Source: Deferribacter thermophilus (GTDB lineage Bacteria > Chrysiogenota > Deferribacteres > Deferribacterales > Deferribacteraceae). Taken from it: a stretch of 21,138 bases of DNA. Location of the stretch: the NCBI RefSeq assembly GCF_049472675.1, contig NZ_JAPNXM010000016.1, positions 1-21,138 on the forward strand, written 5' to 3'. The translations under genes were made by a program, and so were the position numbers. The first letter of the stretch is position 1. The number at the start of each line of letters is the position of its first letter. Positions 1 to 6,802 of this stretch are shown here, one piece after another. The notes beneath the pieces were generated by a model. That model searched no databases. It was not told where the DNA came from and saw nothing but the letters and a program-made list of their open reading frames with translations.

Positions 1-2
1 AA

Positions 3-107
3 ATTAAGCATAATTTAGCAGAAAATAGATTAAATATCAATATGTTATATAAATTTTACTGTGCAACACCCTTTATAAAATTTAATCTTTTAATTTGGGA
101 GGTTTGA
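3..107 (+). CDS. C-terminal end of an upstream gene, cut by the window edge
   Basis: This reading frame is open from the left edge for 34 codons and ends at a TGA (105-107) directly before the TTG start of the next gene. The visible tail ends FIKFNLLIWEV. No family is recognisable from this much sequence. The stop-start contact suggests translational coupling with the lipid-type genes that follow, and the codons (AAT, TTA, AAA, ATA) match the neighbours. In DNA this AT-rich, a frame of this length can be open by chance, so it is a plausible partial gene and not a certain one. I see no convincing promoter between it and the next gene. Confidence 0.42.
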   Translation: MKHNLAENRLNINMLYKFYCATPFIKFNLLIWEV

Positions 108-1292
108 TTGGGTTTATTAGATAAGGTTTATAATTTTGATGAAGCTGAAAAGGTAAGAAGATTAGGGTTGTACCCTTATTTTAGAGTTATTGAATCAGAA
201 CAGGATACCGAAGTCTTTATCAATGGTAAAAAAGTCTTGATGCTTGGTTCAAACTCTTATCTTGGGCTCACTAATCATCCAAAAGTAAAAGTGGCTGCAA
301 TTGAAGCTATTAAAAAATATGGCACTGGGTGTGCAGGTTCCAGATTTTTAAATGGTACTCTTGATATCCATATAGAGTTAGAAGAAGCTTTGGCTGAGTT
401 TGTTGGGAAAGAAGCAGCAATACTCTATTCTACAGGTTTTCAGGCAAATCAGGGTGCAATAGCTCCACTTGTCGGTAGAAGTGAATATGTGATAGTAGAT
501 AAGCTTGTTCATGCATCAATTATAGAGGGTTGTAGATTAACTCTTGGTAAGATGCTTAGATTCCCCCATAACGATATAAAAGCTTTAGAAAAGTTACTAT
601 CATCTTTAGAATATGATAGAGGGAAGTTGATAGTTGTTGATGGTGTTTACAGCATGGAGGGGGATTTGGCTGATCTGCCAAATATTGTTGAACTTGCTAA
701 AAAATACAACGCTGAAGTTATGGTTGATGATGCTCATGGTATCGGTGTTTTTGGGAAAAATGGTAGAGGGACAGCTGACCATTTTGGTTTGACTGATGAA
801 GTGGCGATAATTATGGGGACATTTTCAAAATCTTTTGCTTCACTTGGAGGGTTTATTGCTTCAAGTAAAGAGGTGATAGATTATTTAAAACATCATTCAA
901 GAGCTCTGATTTTCTCAGCTTCTATGTCGCCTGCTAATGCAGCTGCAGTAAAAGCTGCTTTGGAAATTATGAAGAGTGAGCCTGAAAGGATAGAAAAGCT
1001 TTGGGCAAATACAAACAGGCTTAGAAAGGGGCTACAAGAGCTTGGCCTTGATACCGGTAAAAGTGTAAGCCCAATTATACCTGTGCAAATAGGTACAGAT
1101 TTGGATGTATTCAAAGCGTGTATGATGCTTTTAAATGAAGGGGTTTTTGTTAATCCTGTAGTGACTCCTGCTGTTGAGCCAGGAAAAGCGATTATTAGAT
1201 TATCTGTGATGGCCAATCATACCTTTGAGCAAATAGATTTTGCTTTAGAGAAAATTGAGAAAGTGACAAGACAGCTTGGTGTTTTGGTGTGA
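108..1292 (+). CDS. Serine palmitoyltransferase-like alpha-oxoamine synthase (PLP-dependent)
   Basis: A 394-aa fold-type I PLP enzyme of the alpha-oxoamine synthase family (BioF, Kbl, HemA, Spt), which condenses an amino acid with an acyl-CoA and releases CO2. PLP residues are visible: His135 (stacks on the ring), Asp207 and His210 in VDDAHGIG, and the Schiff-base Lys241 in GTFSKSFASLGG. Motifs LYPYFR near the N-terminus, GCAGSRFLNGT, and GVFVNPVVTPA near the C-terminus resemble bacterial serine palmitoyltransferases, as I remember them, more than BioF. The predicted product would be 3-ketosphinganine, made in the cytosol. The start is a TTG at 108 with GGGAGG at 97-102. The gene overlaps the next one by GTGA, and that neighbour looks like a ceramide-synthase-type acyltransferase, which supports a sphingoid role. 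No biotin genes are nearby. 7-keto-8-aminopelargonate synthase or 2-amino-3-ketobutyrate ligase remain alternatives. The enzyme class is certain and the substrate is inferred. Confidence 0.85.
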   Translation: MGLLDKVYNFDEAEKVRRLGLYPYFRVIESEQDTEVFINGKKVLMLGSNSYLGLTNHPKVKVAAIEAIKKYGTGCAGSRFLNGTLDIHIELEEALAEFVGKEAAILYSTGFQANQGAIAPLVGRSEYVIVDKLVHASIIEGCRLTLGKMLRFPHNDIKALEKLLSSLEYDRGKLIVVDGVYSMEGDLADLPNIVELAKKYNAEVMVDDAHGIGVFGKNGRGTADHFGLTDEVAIIMGTFSKSFASLGGFIASSKEVIDYLKHHSRALIFSASMSPANAAAVKAALEIMKSEPERIEKLWANTNRLRKGLQELGLDTGKSVSPIIPVQIGTDLDVFKACMMLLNEGVFVNPVVTPAVEPGKAIIRLSVMANHTFEQIDFALEKIEKVTRQLGVLV

Positions 1293-2407
1293 ATTCACCT
1301 GTAAAAATTATTGAGCTTGATGTCGATTCAAATCTTAATGATTTTATAAATTTCCCTCATATCCTTTATAAAGATTGCCCCTTTTATGTCCACCATCTTA
1401 AGATGGAGAGAAAAGAGTTTTTTAATCCTAAAAAAAACCCTTTTTTTGAGCATGCAAAGGTAAAATATTTTTTAGCTGAAAAAGATGGAAAATTGGTTGG
1501 AAGGGTTGCTGGTATTATTGATTATAATTTTATAGAATTTCATGGGGAGAAAACTGGTTATTTTGGTTTTTTTGACTCAATTAATGACTTAGATGTTGCA
1601 AAAAGCCTTTTTGAAAAAGTAGAAAATTTTCTTAAACAAGAAGGGATAAAAAAGGTTATTGGCCCTTTTAATTTCTCCACCAATCATGAAGTTGGTGTTT
1701 TAATGAATCGATATGATGAACCACCAGTAGTAATGATGACATATAATTATGACTATTACCCAGCATTGATAGAATCAAATGGATATTCAAAAGAGATGGA
1801 TTTGTTAGCATATAAGATTGAGGTTGAGGATTTCCCTGAAAGGGCAAAGAGAGCTTACAAACTCTTAAGGGAAAGGCTAAAAGTTGATTTGCGCTCTGTA
1901 AATATGAAAAGATTTAATGAGGAATTAGATAAGGTAAAAAAGGTTTATAACAGTGCCTGGGAGAAAAACTGGGGCTTTGTCCCCATGACAGAGAAAGAGT
2001 TTGACTTCATGGCAAAAAACCTAAAAAGTATATTAATACCTGATTTATGTATAATTGCAGAATATGAAGGGGAGCCTGTGGGCTTTTCTCTTACTTTGCC
2101 TGATATCAATCAGATTTTAATAGAGCTGAAAGGGAGGCTTTTCCCTTTTGGATTTTTTAAGTTTATAAAAAATTTTAAGAAAATAGATTTTGCAAGAGTG
2201 ATAACACTTGGTATCGTGGAAAAATTCAGAGGGAAAGGGCTTGATTATCTTTTATACTATAAGACATTCGAAAATGGGTTTAAACATGGATTTTATAAAG
2301 GTGAGCTTTCATGGATATTGGAAACTAATAAGCCGATGAGATTAGCTCTGGAAAAGATGGGTGCTTATGTTTATAAAACCTATAGAATTTATTTTAAAAA
2401 GTTATGA
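1289..2407 (+). CDS. GNAT-fold N-acyltransferase, bacterial ceramide synthase-like
   Basis: A 372-aa protein that looks like two GNAT-type halves. The N-terminal half has GKLVGRVAGIID, GFFDSIND and GPFNFSTNHEVG (about residues 67-136). The C-terminal half (about 245-370) has EGEPVGFSLTLPD and the CoA-loop pattern EKFRGKGL (311-318). Large GNAT proteins of this layout pair with Spt in sphingolipid-making bacteria, where such a protein (bCerS in Caulobacter) N-acylates the sphingoid base. Here the GTG start sits inside the stop of the Spt-like gene (GTGA), so the two are translationally coupled, which supports sequential steps of one pathway. It is soluble, with no signal peptide or membrane segment, although Phe/Lys-rich stretches (284-303) might contact the membrane. 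The acyltransferase assignment is good. The ceramide-type substrate is inferred from domain layout and neighbour. It could instead be a generic GNAT acting on another amine. Confidence 0.72.
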   Translation: MNSPVKIIELDVDSNLNDFINFPHILYKDCPFYVHHLKMERKEFFNPKKNPFFEHAKVKYFLAEKDGKLVGRVAGIIDYNFIEFHGEKTGYFGFFDSINDLDVAKSLFEKVENFLKQEGIKKVIGPFNFSTNHEVGVLMNRYDEPPVVMMTYNYDYYPALIESNGYSKEMDLLAYKIEVEDFPERAKRAYKLLRERLKVDLRSVNMKRFNEELDKVKKVYNSAWEKNWGFVPMTEKEFDFMAKNLKSILIPDLCIIAEYEGEPVGFSLTLPDINQILIELKGRLFPFGFFKFIKNFKKIDFARVITLGIVEKFRGKGLDYLLYYKTFENGFKHGFYKGELSWILETNKPMRLALEKMGAYVYKTYRIYFKKL

Positions 2408-2910
2408 AAAATAATTTGATTATCCCAACAATCATCATGGCATCTTTGGCAGCTTTTTTGATTATTTGTGCATATTTTAATAAAGAAGCATCTGTTGCCA
2501 AAGGTTTTAATATCTCTTTTAATATGTTTAAAAATATAATACCACTTCTTGTTTTTGCATTTATTATTGCAGGGTTTGTTCAGGTATTGGTTCCAAAAGA
2601 GTTTATTGTCAAATTTTTTGGAGAAGGTTCAGGTTTAAAAGGTATAATTGCTGCGGCAATCGCTGGAGCTCTTACTCCAGGTGGCCCTTATGTTAGTTTT
2701 CCATTAGCTCTTTCACTTATGGAAAAAGGGGCTTCTATTGGAGCAATGGTATCTTTTGTAACTGCTTGGTCAATATGGGGGGTAGCAAGGCTTCCTCTTG
2801 AAGTAGGTATTTTGGGATTAAAATTTACCGTATTAAGAGTTGTAAGTACAATATTTTTCCCAATTTTAGCAGGAATTATTGCAAATTTTATCAACGGTTT
2901 ATTAAAATAG
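2404..2910 (+). CDS. Small predicted permease (DUF318/ArsP-like half-length membrane protein)
   Basis: A 168-aa membrane protein with about four or five hydrophobic segments (roughly residues 5-24, 45-62, 78-105, 112-127 and 145-165). The central motif GALTPGGPYVSFP (88-100) is typical of the predicted permease family PF03773, to which the organoarsenical permease ArsP belongs. Full-length members are about 300 aa with two such halves. This one is a single half, so it may work as a dimer or with a partner elsewhere. The ATG overlaps the acyltransferase stop (ATGA), making it the last gene of a coupled set, so it may serve the same lipid pathway, but the substrate cannot be read from the sequence. 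The 3' end overlaps the convergent DUF456 gene by 9 bp. Family fairly sure, function unknown. Confidence 0.7.
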   Translation: MKNNLIIPTIIMASLAAFLIICAYFNKEASVAKGFNISFNMFKNIIPLLVFAFIIAGFVQVLVPKEFIVKFFGEGSGLKGIIAAAIAGALTPGGPYVSFPLALSLMEKGASIGAMVSFVTAWSIWGVARLPLEVGILGLKFTVLRVVSTIFFPILAGIIANFINGLLK

Positions 2911-3387
2911 ATTTACACCCATTATGATTACTGTAGAAAAACCTATCGCAAGTTTAATAAAAGTTCCAAGTACTCTACCTTTAAAAACTGCAATGCCTCT
3001 TTTTATGGCTTTATTCATATCTGCATGTTTAAAGTATTCAAAGATTACTGCTCCTAAAAAAGCTCCTAAGAAAGCACCAATTAGAGCTCCGATACCCAAT
3101 AAAAAAGGTGCCATAAAAATACTTAATATAATCCCTGTAATTATAGAAAAAGTGTAAGTCCCTTTTTCAAGTCCATCAGCTTTTGTAGTAAAAAGCCCTG
3201 CAAAAAATTCTAATATTTCACCTAAAACTATTAATATTGTAATGATAATAAAATATTTGAGTGTAATCCAGTGTAATAAATAGGCAATCAATGGAAAAAC
3301 TAAAGAAATAATATTACCTGGTAAACCAAAAAGTGTTGTAATTATTGATAAAGACTGCAAAATAATTAAAAGAGTTTTGAAAAACAA
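2902..3387 (-). CDS. DUF456 family membrane protein
   Basis: A 161-aa, very hydrophobic protein. It has the features of the DUF456 family (PF04306): GLPGN near the N-terminus (residues 22-26), a central GEILEFFAGLF segment, and a small-residue helix rich in Gly and Ala (GIGALIGAFLGAFLGAVIFEY) that suggests tight helix packing. About four membrane segments are expected. The start is a TTG at 3385-3387, supported by GAGGTG five bases upstream on the minus strand (plus-strand cacctc at 3393-3398). No ATG fits better. The gene is convergent with the permease and overlaps its end by 9 bp. It lies downstream of the metallo-beta-lactamase gene in the same direction but 249 bp away, so it probably has its own promoter, which I could not place. 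The molecular role of the family is unknown. Confidence 0.75.
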   Translation of the reverse strand: MFFKTLLIILQSLSIITTLFGLPGNIISLVFPLIAYLLHWITLKYFIIITILIVLGEILEFFAGLFTTKADGLEKGTYTFSIITGIILSIFMAPFLLGIGALIGAFLGAFLGAVIFEYFKHADMNKAIKRGIAVFKGRVLGTFIKLAIGFSTVIIMGVNLF

Positions 3388-3636
3388 ATTAGCACCTCAA
3401 AAAGTGGTGTAACTATAAACATTTTAATTATAAGATGGATATTATCAAGTAATTTATTAAAAAAATAATATAATATAATATATATATGAAAAACAACTTA
3501 GTAAATTTTATAAAGGTTAAAAATTTCCTACCTATACAGCCAAGCTTTTGCAATTCTGACTTAAAAAGCCTAAAGTATTAAAATTGATATTCAGAGCCAA
3601 AAGATGTTTCCCATTATTGGTTTATAAAAATCTATT

Positions 3637-4404
3637 TTATATTGGTATATTTTCTATACTTTCTTTCTGTTTTAAATATTTCGTTGTAAAATGAAAATGA
3701 GAATTACAGTATGATACATATTTTTCTATGATTTCGTATCGATTATTTTCCTCACTAATGTGGCCAAGAAAAACTGTATGAAGCTTTTTTGTGTTTATCA
3801 TACTTAAAGTATTAATTGCCTGCCTGTTAGATAAGTGCCCTTTAATAGACTCAATTCTTTTTTTTAAAAATCCAGGGTAACTGCCGTTTTGAAGTAAACT
3901 ATCTTCATAGTTAGATTCAAGTATGGCAAGGTGAGAATCGTTTAAATATTCAATAATATCATCAGTAACTACACCTAAATCTGTGGAAAATGTTACCCCT
4001 TTACCATTTATAACAAAATGATATCCAAAAGGTTCTGCACCATCATGTAATACTTTAAAAGGAATTACTTCAAAACCATCTATTTTATAGATTTTACCCA
4101 CATCTAAAATATAAAAATTAGAAGGATCAATTTCATATTTCTTTGAAATCTCAATAGCAGTACCCATGCTGCAAAAAACATTTGGTTTGAAATTGGTGAG
4201 TAAAGATTTTAGCCCTTTTGTATGATCAAGATGTTCATGGGTTAAAAAAAGAAAAAGTTCTTTTTGATCTAAGTTAATGTTAGATAGTGTATCTTTTAGT
4301 TTCGAAAAGGATGTGCCGATATCAACAATAATCAAAGAATCATCAGTATTTATTGTATAACAATTGCCTTTACTTCCTGAGGATACGACATTTAAATATA
4401 TCAT
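3637..4404 (-). CDS. Metallo-beta-lactamase fold hydrolase, WalJ/YycJ-like
   Basis: A 255-aa MBL-fold protein. The core metal motif THEHLDH gives His56, His58, Asp60 and His61. Further likely ligands are Asp142 in FSTDLG, His190 in KGHLSN and His215 in FLGHIS. The start LNVVSSGSKGNC and the KGHLSNRQA segment are characteristic of the YycJ/WalJ group, small stand-alone MBL proteins with proposed 5'-3' exonuclease activity and a DNA repair or cell-wall link in Firmicutes. It is cytosolic, with no signal peptide. No two-component walRK genes are adjacent, so the name rests on sequence alone. The ATG has no Shine-Dalgarno sequence. A possible -10 element ends seven bases upstream, so translation may be leaderless (see promoter entry). 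Fold certain, subgroup likely, biological role uncertain. Confidence 0.85.
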   Translation of the reverse strand: MIYLNVVSSGSKGNCYTINTDDSLIIVDIGTSFSKLKDTLSNINLDQKELFLFLTHEHLDHTKGLKSLLTNFKPNVFCSMGTAIEISKKYEIDPSNFYILDVGKIYKIDGFEVIPFKVLHDGAEPFGYHFVINGKGVTFSTDLGVVTDDIIEYLNDSHLAILESNYEDSLLQNGSYPGFLKKRIESIKGHLSNRQAINTLSMINTKKLHTVFLGHISEENNRYEIIEKYVSYCNSHFHFTTKYLKQKESIENIPI

Positions 4405-4411
4405 TATTTTT

Positions 4412-4440
4412 ATATTAATAAGAAAATAATTTTAAATCAA
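4412..4440 (-). promoter_or_regulatory. Possible sigma-70 promoter giving a leaderless mRNA for the MBL gene
   Basis: Read on the minus strand: TTGATT (plus 4435-4440), a 17-bp spacer, then TAATAT (plus 4412-4417). The -10 box ends seven bases before the ATG, so transcription would begin at or within a base or two of the start codon. This agrees with the lack of a ribosome binding site. The surroundings are very AT-rich, so a chance match is possible. Confidence 0.4.
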
Positions 4441-4454
4441 CAAATATTTAAAAT

Positions 4455-4638
4455 GCTATAAAAACAGTTTTAGCTGGTAAAAGTGACAAAGAGATAAAAG
4501 TTAGAAATAGGTATGATTAAGATAAGTTTAAAGGTTTCTTAGAAATTTAATGATGATTAAGAAGTTGGAGTTAACCTTGTATTAGCCACAAAATTAGTTG
4601 GTGAGCTCAAAGCTTGTTATAAATCAAAGTCATTATAG
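4455..4638 (+). pseudogene. Possible fragments of a decayed gene in the 4405-4820 spacer
   Basis: The 416-bp gap between the MBL gene and the Gate-domain pair has no intact gene. Two gene-like blocks occur in different frames, each broken by stops. Block 1 (4455-4520) reads AIKTVLAGKSDKEIKVRNRYD and then TAA. Block 2 (4561-4638) reads EVGVNLVLATKLVGELKACY and five more residues, then TAG. Between them are several stop codons and an apparent frameshift. Their composition is more protein-like than random AT-rich DNA. I do not recognise the family. They could be an old pseudogene or simply chance. Confidence 0.3.
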
Positions 4639-4691
4639 CAAATTTTTTAGATAAATTTAAACTTTTTGTATAACCCATAAAATGTATGAAA

Positions 4692-4727
4692 ATGTTAGGT
4701 AAATAAATGATAAAATTATCCTAACAT
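4692..4727. repeat. 8-bp inverted repeat upstream of the Gate-domain pair
   Basis: ATGTTAGG (4692-4699) and CCTAACAT (4720-4727) are perfect inverted copies separated by 20 A/T bases. It lies about 95 bp before the first Gate-domain gene. It has no following T-run, so it is a poor terminator. It could be an operator or a small mRNA hairpin. Confidence 0.35.
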
Positions 4728-4824
4728 AATAATTGCAATTACAGGCTTGATTGTTACTATATTATTCTATAAATACTATGAGGTATTTTTTGAGTTTTGT
4801 AATATTTTAAAAAGGGGAAAATGA
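4714..4824 (+). other. Hydrophobic open frame just before the Gate-domain pair; possible tiny membrane peptide or remnant
   Basis: The frame is open from 4714 and ends at a TGA (4822-4824) that overlaps the ATG of the next gene as ATGA. It encodes a hydrophobic run, IIIAITGLIVTILFY, followed by a charged tail ending NILKRGK, as in a single-pass micro-protein. There is no ATG. The only usual start is a TTG at 4747, giving 25 aa, with a poorly spaced ACAGG before it. It could be a real coupled peptide, the tail of the decayed gene, or chance. Confidence 0.25.
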
Positions 4825-5249
4825 GTATCTTAGATAAATTTTTAAATGGGTTTAGAAAAGGGGTTAATGTTAGTAGTAAAATAATAATTTATACATTCCC
4901 ATTTTATGTTTTGGTGGATTTTTTAAAAGCTGTAGGTTTTCTTGATAAAATTAGCTTTATTTTTGAGCCTATTACAAGATTAATGGGTTTGCCTGGTGAA
5001 GCAGCTATTGTTTTAGTCTCTGGTTTTTTGATAAATCTGTATCCTGCACTTGGATCTATGGCTGCTATGGATTTATCGGCAAAACAGATTACTATTATTG
5101 GGATAGTGTTGGGGATAGCTCATAATCTCATTGTCGAAGGTGTAGTTTTGTCTAAATCTGGAGTTAAGCTTTATATTACAATTAGTTTTAGGGTTATATT
5201 AGCAATAATTACTGGGATTTTGGTGAATTTAATATGGAATTTGATTTAA
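4821..5249 (+). CDS. Gate/nucleoside-recognition domain membrane protein, SpmA/SpmB-like (first of pair)
   Basis: A 142-aa membrane protein with about three or four hydrophobic helices. It carries a Gate (nucleoside recognition, PF07670) type core, GLPGEAAIVLVSGFLINLYP (residues 56-75), followed by a GIAHNLIVEG turn. Such domains occur in nucleoside transporters, in FeoB, and in the SpmA/SpmB pair first known from spore maturation but also present in non-sporulating bacteria. The start ATG at 4821 follows AGGGG with short spacing (3-4 bases). The gene overlaps the next one by 16 bp, and both encode the same fold, so the products probably form a heterodimer in the inner membrane. The transported molecule is unknown. 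It is shorter than SpmA proper (about 190 aa), so I do not assign the symbol. Confidence 0.68.
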   Translation: MSILDKFLNGFRKGVNVSSKIIIYTFPFYVLVDFLKAVGFLDKISFIFEPITRLMGLPGEAAIVLVSGFLINLYPALGSMAAMDLSAKQITIIGIVLGIAHNLIVEGVVLSKSGVKLYITISFRVILAIITGILVNLIWNLI

Positions 5250-5683
5250 TAACATCAGCAACAAACGCATTTAAACTTTCTTTAAAACTTTTTTTAGTAA
5301 TAGTTTTTATAATGATAGCTTATGAATTTTTTGAGGATTCAAAACTTTATAACAAAATACAGGAAATTTTACAAAGGCCATTGAAAAAAGTGGGATTTAC
5401 ACCTAATTCTACAATTACAATGGTGGTTGGTCTTGTTTTGGGGATAGCTTACGGTGCTGGGGTTCTGATTAGAAATGCAATGAGTGGTAAAATGAGTAGC
5501 AAAGATATTTTTTTATCAAGTCTGTTTTTATCAGTTTGTCATGCTGTTTTTGAAGATACTTTACTTTTTGTTGCTTTAGGGGGGAATGGCTTTATTATTC
5601 TTGGGACAAGGATAATTTTAGCTTTGTTAGTGGCTGTTATAATTTCAAAGTTTGTTAAATTTAATAGCGATAATTTAGGCTAA
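5234..5683 (+). CDS. Gate-domain membrane protein, second of pair
   Basis: A 149-aa membrane protein with an N-terminal helix (about residues 14-30), a Gate-like core TMVVGLVLGIAYGAGVLI (about 62-79), and a SLFLSVCHAVFEDTLLF segment (about 95-111). It ends in a hydrophobic helix and a short hydrophilic tail. The SVCHAVFEDTL piece and the GIAHNLIVEG piece of the first protein look like equivalent positions of two related halves. It starts at ATG 5234 inside the previous gene (16-bp overlap) with no good ribosome binding site, so it is probably translated by coupling. Its last 9 bp overlap the convergent aminotransferase gene. The likely role is to form a membrane complex with its neighbour; substrate unknown. 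Confidence 0.66.
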   Translation: MEFDLITSATNAFKLSLKLFLVIVFIMIAYEFFEDSKLYNKIQEILQRPLKKVGFTPNSTITMVVGLVLGIAYGAGVLIRNAMSGKMSSKDIFLSSLFLSVCHAVFEDTLLFVALGGNGFIILGTRIILALLVAVIISKFVKFNSDNLG

Positions 5684-6787
5684 CAAAAACTTTTTTAATC
5701 GTTCTACCCCTTCTTTCATGTGCTTTATTTCTCGAGTAAAGGCAAACCTTATATATTTTTCAGTATTATTTTTGCCAAAATCAACTCCAGGGGTAATTGC
5801 AACTTTAATTTCATTCAGGATTTTTTTGCAAAATTCAAAGGAATTGTTTGTGTATTTTTCACAGTTTGCCCAGATATAAAATCCACCTTGAGGAACAGTT
5901 TCGATATCAAAAATCTCTTTTAACTCATTATAGAGAAAATCCCTTCTTTTTTCATAAACGGTTTTAACATAGTTTAAATATTCGTAATCAAAGGCTGCAA
6001 GTCCAGCATATTGACTGATTGTAGGTGCTGAGATAAACATATTTTGCTGTAAAATTTCACCCATTCTGATAAGTGAGTTTGGTAAGATAATCCATCCAGC
6101 CCTAATCCCTGGCATACAGAAATATTTTGAAAAACCGTTGATTACAATAGCATTATCGTTAAACTCTAATGCAGAATACTCTTTAAAATCTTCATAAACT
6201 AATCCATGATAAATTTCATCTGATATAATATAGATACCATTTTTTTCACAATAATTAGATATATCAATTAAATTGTTTTTATCATAAATAGTACCTGTAG
6301 GGTTGGCTGGAGAAGAGATGAGTAAGGCTTTAATCTTTTTATTTTTTAACATATCAGGTGTAATCTGATAATTTGTTGTTTTATCAACAGGTATGGATAA
6401 ATATTTAGTTTTTAATATCTTTGCAATGTTTTTATAACATGGGTAAGTAGGGTCGCTAAAAGCTATATAATCATGATTTTGACAAAGTAGGGAGAATGCT
6501 AAACTGAATGCAGAGGATGTGCCCATTGTGACAATTATTCTTTCAGGATCAATATTTAAGTTATATTTTTTCTTATAAAACTCAGAAATCTTTTCTCTTA
6601 AAGGTAAAATCCCTTTAGATTCAGTATAACCAAATGATTCCTCAATTTTATTTTTCATCATTTCTACTACTTTTGGGCTTGGTTTTATATCTGGTTCGCC
6701 TACTTCAAAATGGATTGAATCATCATGTTTGCGTGACTCTCTGATAATATCCATTACAATGAAAGGATCAATTTCAAAGTTTTTCAT
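5675..6787 (-). CDS. PLP-dependent aminotransferase, class I/II (AAT fold)
   Basis: A 370-aa aspartate-aminotransferase-fold enzyme. Visible residues: SSPANPTG with Asn162, SDEIYHG with Asp190 and Tyr193, the PLP lysine Lys221 in INGFSKYF, Arg229 in MPGIRAGW, and Arg347 in YIRFAF, the expected alpha-carboxylate binder. It transfers an amino group between an amino acid and a 2-oxo acid in the cytosol. The GEPDI and ESKGILPLREKISEFY motifs fit the subgroup that includes aspartate and branched or aromatic aminotransferases, but substrate cannot be told from motifs. It starts 15 bases after hslU with GAGG upstream, so it is the third gene of the hslVU operon. The association with a protease is odd and may be simple read-through. 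Its end overlaps the convergent Gate gene by 9 bp. Confidence 0.85.
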   Translation of the reverse strand: MKNFEIDPFIVMDIIRESRKHDDSIHFEVGEPDIKPSPKVVEMMKNKIEESFGYTESKGILPLREKISEFYKKKYNLNIDPERIIVTMGTSSAFSLAFSLLCQNHDYIAFSDPTYPCYKNIAKILKTKYLSIPVDKTTNYQITPDMLKNKKIKALLISSPANPTGTIYDKNNLIDISNYCEKNGIYIISDEIYHGLVYEDFKEYSALEFNDNAIVINGFSKYFCMPGIRAGWIILPNSLIRMGEILQQNMFISAPTISQYAGLAAFDYEYLNYVKTVYEKRRDFLYNELKEIFDIETVPQGGFYIWANCEKYTNNSFEFCKKILNEIKVAITPGVDFGKNNTEKYIRFAFTREIKHMKEGVERLKKFLLA

Positions 6788-6802
6788 AAGAACCTCATTT
6801 AA

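Noticed and set aside
893..1216. Minus-strand open frame of 107 codons inside the Spt-like gene
   Set aside because: It lies fully inside a well-supported enzyme gene on the other strand, has no ribosome site and no recognisable protein features. It is a frame shadow.
3460..3487. Run of ATAAT/ATATA short tandem units in the DUF456-MBL gap
   Set aside because: Simple AT-rich low complexity of a kind expected in this genome; no spacer-repeat pattern, so not a CRISPR or a defined repeat.
3486..3581. 31-codon open frame beginning ATG at 3486 in the gap between the DUF456 and MBL genes
   Set aside because: No ribosome site, low-complexity AT repeat directly before it, and no recognisable product; chance is the simpler explanation.
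4296..4322. GCCGATAT with a TTTAGTTT-like box upstream inside the MBL gene (plus strand), like a sigma-28 promoter
   Set aside because: The -35 part matches poorly or has a 12-base spacer, it is antisense within a coding gene, and no plus-strand gene follows closely.
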